Part shown: positions 62,046 through 64,000 of the stretch, one piece after another
Numbering within the stretch: position 1 is the stretch's first letter
How the letters are laid out: every line of letters starts with the position of its first letter
Source: Virgibacillus proomii
GTDB lineage: Bacteria > Bacillota > Bacilli > Bacillales > Amphibacillaceae
Direction: 5' to 3'
DNA: 64,000 nt
Assembly (NCBI RefSeq): GCF_900162615.1
Contig: NZ_FUFN01000007.1
Coordinates: 64,901-128,900 of the forward strand
The notes under the pieces: generated by a model
Seen by the model: the letters and a program-made list of their open reading frames with translations, nothing else
Databases searched by the model: none
What the model was told of the DNA's origin: nothing
Program-made: the position numbers and the translations under genes

Positions 62046-62377
62046 ATAAACAACACCTTCCCCCTACCAGGTTTCTCTGGTGGTTCTTTATGTGCTGCAA
62101 TAATACTTTTGTACGGTGTAAATTCCTCTTTTAAATCATAAAAACTTATTGAGTGACCTTCAACAGATTCTGATTTCATACCCTCACTACCAATGCGGTT
62201 GTACCGTCGTATAGTTATTTCTTCAACGATAAAATTAAGGGGTGATGGTATTTCCTCTTTACCTAGCAAAGCTTTTAAATGACTACTCACATTATTAATA
62301 AGGACATCAAGGACAGGGTCCTGCAAATTGTCCTTGATGTCCAATACTGTTTTAATGTTTGCTTTAACATCAACCAT
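62042..62377 (-). CDS. Head-tail connector (gp6-like)
   Basis: 111 residues from ATG 62377 (aaggtg upstream; a GTG at 62386 is within it). Features: LDIKDNLQDPVLDVLINNVS, FIVEEITIRRYNRIGSEGMK and a VEGHSISF stretch, as in gp6-like connectors (SPP1 gp15/HK97 gp6) that bind the portal. The upstream Ig-like gene ends two bases away. Confidence 0.88.
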   Translation of the reverse strand: MVDVKANIKTVLDIKDNLQDPVLDVLINNVSSHLKALLGKEEIPSPLNFIVEEITIRRYNRIGSEGMKSESVEGHSISFYDLKEEFTPYKSIIAAHKEPPEKPGRGKVLFI

Positions 62378-62378
62378 T

Positions 62379-63074
62379 TTAAGCACCTTCTTCTGGTTTA
62401 GGGACTACAGTTATAGCTGCGGTATCTGTTTTAATTCCATCTTCTGTGGTGACGGTAATAGTAGCTTGACCTTCTTTTTTCGATGTTACTAGTCCGCTAC
62501 TATTTACAACAGCAATCGTATCATCACTGGTTGAATACGTTACTTTTTTATTGTCTGCATTATCGGGTGCAATAGTTGCGGTTAATTGTTGAGTAGACCC
62601 GACCTCGATTTCTGCACTTTTTGGCGATATGGTCACACCAGTAACTGGTTGCTTAACGTTAACCGTTGCGGTGCCCTTAACATCTCCTTTATCTGTGGAA
62701 GTTGCAGTAATTGTCACTTGTCCTTTAGAAACTGCGGAAACTTTACCATTGGTATCAATAGTCGCGATCTTATCGTCAGTACTTGACCAAGTTACAGTTT
62801 GTTTTGCTGTATCTGGTGAAACTTTGGCGGTTAAATTTTTTAAGCCACCAACATTCAAATTATTGGTTTTCGGACTGACATCGATTGATTGCGGTTCGCT
62901 ATAATTTGTGGTTAAAGTTACGAGATCGGATAATTCACTTTCTCCTACCAAATTTTCAGCACTAACTTGGTATTGGTATTGAGTATTAGGCGTTAATCCC
63001 TCATCTGTGTAAGTCTTTTCCTTTAATCCACTAGCCACTTTGCTGCCATCGCGATAAACGTTATAAGTTACCAT
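62379..63074 (-). CDS. Ig-like decoration-type protein: FN3 strands C-G plus two BIG2 domains
   Basis: 231 residues. Residues 1-57 begin MVTYNVYRDGSKVASGLKEK and run through TPNTQYQYQVSAEN: strands C to G of a fibronectin type III domain. The first two strands (A, B) are absent. Then two bacterial Ig-like (BIG2) domains, about 60-140 (IDVSPKTNNLNVGGLKNLTA) and 145-225 (VTISPKSAEIEVGSTQQLTA). Likely displayed on the virion for weak binding to carbohydrate. The 47 bp upstream hold stops and an aaggagg site. The missing strands A-B are encoded by the +1 extension of the capsid gene just upstream. Confidence 0.82.
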   Translation of the reverse strand: MVTYNVYRDGSKVASGLKEKTYTDEGLTPNTQYQYQVSAENLVGESELSDLVTLTTNYSEPQSIDVSPKTNNLNVGGLKNLTAKVSPDTAKQTVTWSSTDDKIATIDTNGKVSAVSKGQVTITATSTDKGDVKGTATVNVKQPVTGVTISPKSAEIEVGSTQQLTATIAPDNADNKKVTYSTSDDTIAVVNSSGLVTSKKEGQATITVTTEDGIKTDTAAITVVPKPEEGA

Positions 63075-63121
63075 GTTATCCTCCTTTCAAATTCTTTCCG
63101 TTGAAAAAGCCCTGTCTATGG

Positions 63122-63191
63122 TCAACCCCAAGAAAGGCTTGCTGTTGTATCCGTCTTGGAATTAACCGATAGATTTACGGGCCTATTAGGG
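63122..63191 (-). other. Shifty stop CCC-TAA and 21-codon +1 extension of the capsid gene
   Basis: On the minus strand CCC (63191-63189) precedes TAA (63188-63186). A +1 slip opens 21 codons, NRPVNLSV then TDTTASLSWG, to TGA at 63122-63124. AGGCCC at the start pairs with GGGCTT downstream, enclosing TCTAT/ATAGA. Length and layout equal the major tail gene extension. Confidence 0.75.
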
Positions 63192-64000
63192 AGTAGTTGC
63201 AGGTTGAATTTTAGCAAAAGCATCATCTTTAAGAACCATGAAACCAACGTCCATACTCGCACGAATAGCAATCAATTCACGTTCAAACAAATTGATAGGG
63301 TCGCCATTTTCATCAACAATAGAAGATAGTTGGGCATCTTCTGAAATAGAATAATTAAGATTGTAAGGGATGCCGTAACGTACATAGTTAAAGTTTCCTG
63401 CAAACAACTCACCTTTTTTCATTTCGTTTGATTCAAGGTCTACAACTGGTGAGCCATCTAACGTGTTATTTGTGCGGTCGTATAAACGTTGCGGGTCTGT
63501 AATTGTTCCATCTTCTTGCTTGTAGCCATCAACAATATTACGTAGCAATGATCTGTTTTGCTTTTTAGATACAAACGCGTTTATGTCAAAGCCTGCATCG
63601 TTAACAAAATCTGTTAGAGTAAAAAAGTTTTCGCTGTTTATTTCGCCCTCTACTAATTGCCCTTCTGTTGTAATAGACTGTGCTAATGATTGCGGGAATG
63701 GATTGTCCACACCTAAAATCGTAGCTTCATCAAATTTCTTATAAAAAGCTTCTGCAATCAAAGGGCGAACCTCATTAAAAAATCCCGATAGAGTATATTG
63801 TAAAAACTCACGGGATACTGGTACGATAACACCTAACTTTTTAGCAACCATTTTAGCAGTAAGCCATTGTGGTTTTGATGTACGGATCACTTCACCTTCA
63901 CCTACCCAATAAGCGCCTACGCCCTCAGCTAGGTATTGGAATTCTTTTTCTTGCTTAGTCATTTCCTCATACTGCGCTAAACGCATCATAACTGAGTTAG
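63186..64000 (-). CDS. Major capsid protein (HK97-type), partial at the window edge
   Basis: The frame is open to the window edge, so the N-terminal delta/N-arm region is missing. Visible HK97-fold features: VGEGEVIRTSKPQW, AKKLGVIVPVSREFL, KKFDEATILGVDNPFPQS, and an INLFERELIAIRASMDVGF segment near the C-terminus (the P-domain helices and final strand). It forms the icosahedral head. The C-terminus QPATTP is encoded with a CCC-TAA stop; see the shifty-stop entry. Confidence 0.9.
   Translation of the reverse strand, partial: NSVMMRLAQYEEMTKQEKEFQYLAEGVGAYWVGEGEVIRTSKPQWLTAKMVAKKLGVIVPVSREFLQYTLSGFFNEVRPLIAEAFYKKFDEATILGVDNPFPQSLAQSITTEGQLVEGEINSENFFTLTDFVNDAGFDINAFVSKKQNRSLLRNIVDGYKQEDGTITDPQRLYDRTNNTLDGSPVVDLESNEMKKGELFAGNFNYVRYGIPYNLNYSISEDAQLSSIVDENGDPINLFERELIAIRASMDVGFMVLKDDAFAKIQPATTP

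Noticed and set aside
1..64000. CRISPR array
   Set aside because: No series of identical 25-40-bp repeats with regular spacers; the Cas8c-like prophage gene stands alone.

Overview
The window looks like a low-GC Bacillaceae chromosome, probably a Virgibacillus/Oceanobacillus-type halotolerant relative. The left end carries the origin-proximal Bacillus gene order (yaaL, recR, yaaK/ebfC, dnaX, SRP RNA, tadA, yaaI, yaaH/sleL) and a parS-like site lies at 17.65 kb. SleL is a spore cortex enzyme, so the host is probably a spore former. The taxon is inferred from gene content and synteny only.

Layout: 0-10.4 kb is the origin-proximal block. It is split between scr and dnaX by a beta-carbonic anhydrase gene, a decayed IS1182-family element and two copies of a structured dispersed repeat (third copy at 39.5 kb). 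10.4-17.2 kb holds a DJ-1/PfpI stress protein, the divergent nsrR/hmp nitric oxide pair with a textbook NsrR operator, a methyltransferase, acsA and a DAACS symporter. 17.6-28.5 kb is a phospholipid/phosphodiester gene neighbourhood: lipid glycosyltransferase relic, YkoP, metallophosphoesterase relic, endonuclease/exonuclease/phosphatase protein, alkaline-phosphatase-family protein, two lipid kinases, acyltransferase relic, relic of a second alkaline-phosphatase-family gene, small ORF, alcohol dehydrogenase and class II aldolase. Four of these genes are broken, so the pathway appears to be eroding. 28.9-44.0 kb is mixed metabolism: DUF421 relic, lgt, bioB with a BirA operator, old yellow enzyme, cutC, tenA under a TPP riboswitch, a D,D-carboxypeptidase lipoprotein, an amidase relic, a GNAT protein and the mal operon (malP-malA, divergent malR) with cre-like sites. 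44.0-45.7 kb is eroded DNA.

45.75-64.0 kb is the lysis/lysogeny end of a siphovirus-type prophage. Its edge is marked by a 21-bp tRNA 3' end and three integrase-arm-like TGTGTAAA repeats. Next come accessory genes: two YolD genes under paired LexA boxes, a Panacea-type antitoxin with a PemK/MazF-like partner, and a two-gene plus-strand operon whose second protein joins a Cas8c/Csd1 C-terminal-like region to an excisionase-type helix-turn-helix. The minus-strand morphogenesis operon follows: endolysin, holin, tail lysin/spike, distal tail, tape measure, chaperones, major tail, head-tail joining proteins, Ig-like protein and major capsid. The capsid runs off the window, and the integrase is not in view.

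The most unusual signal is in the virion genes. Both the major capsid and the major tail gene end in CCC-TAA, and in both a +1 shift at that stop would add a 21-residue extension of the same design, resembling strands A and B of a fibronectin type III domain. The Ig-like gene next to the capsid gene begins exactly where such a domain would continue, at strand C. This suggests programmed +1 recoding and perhaps a split FN3 domain used to attach the decoration protein.
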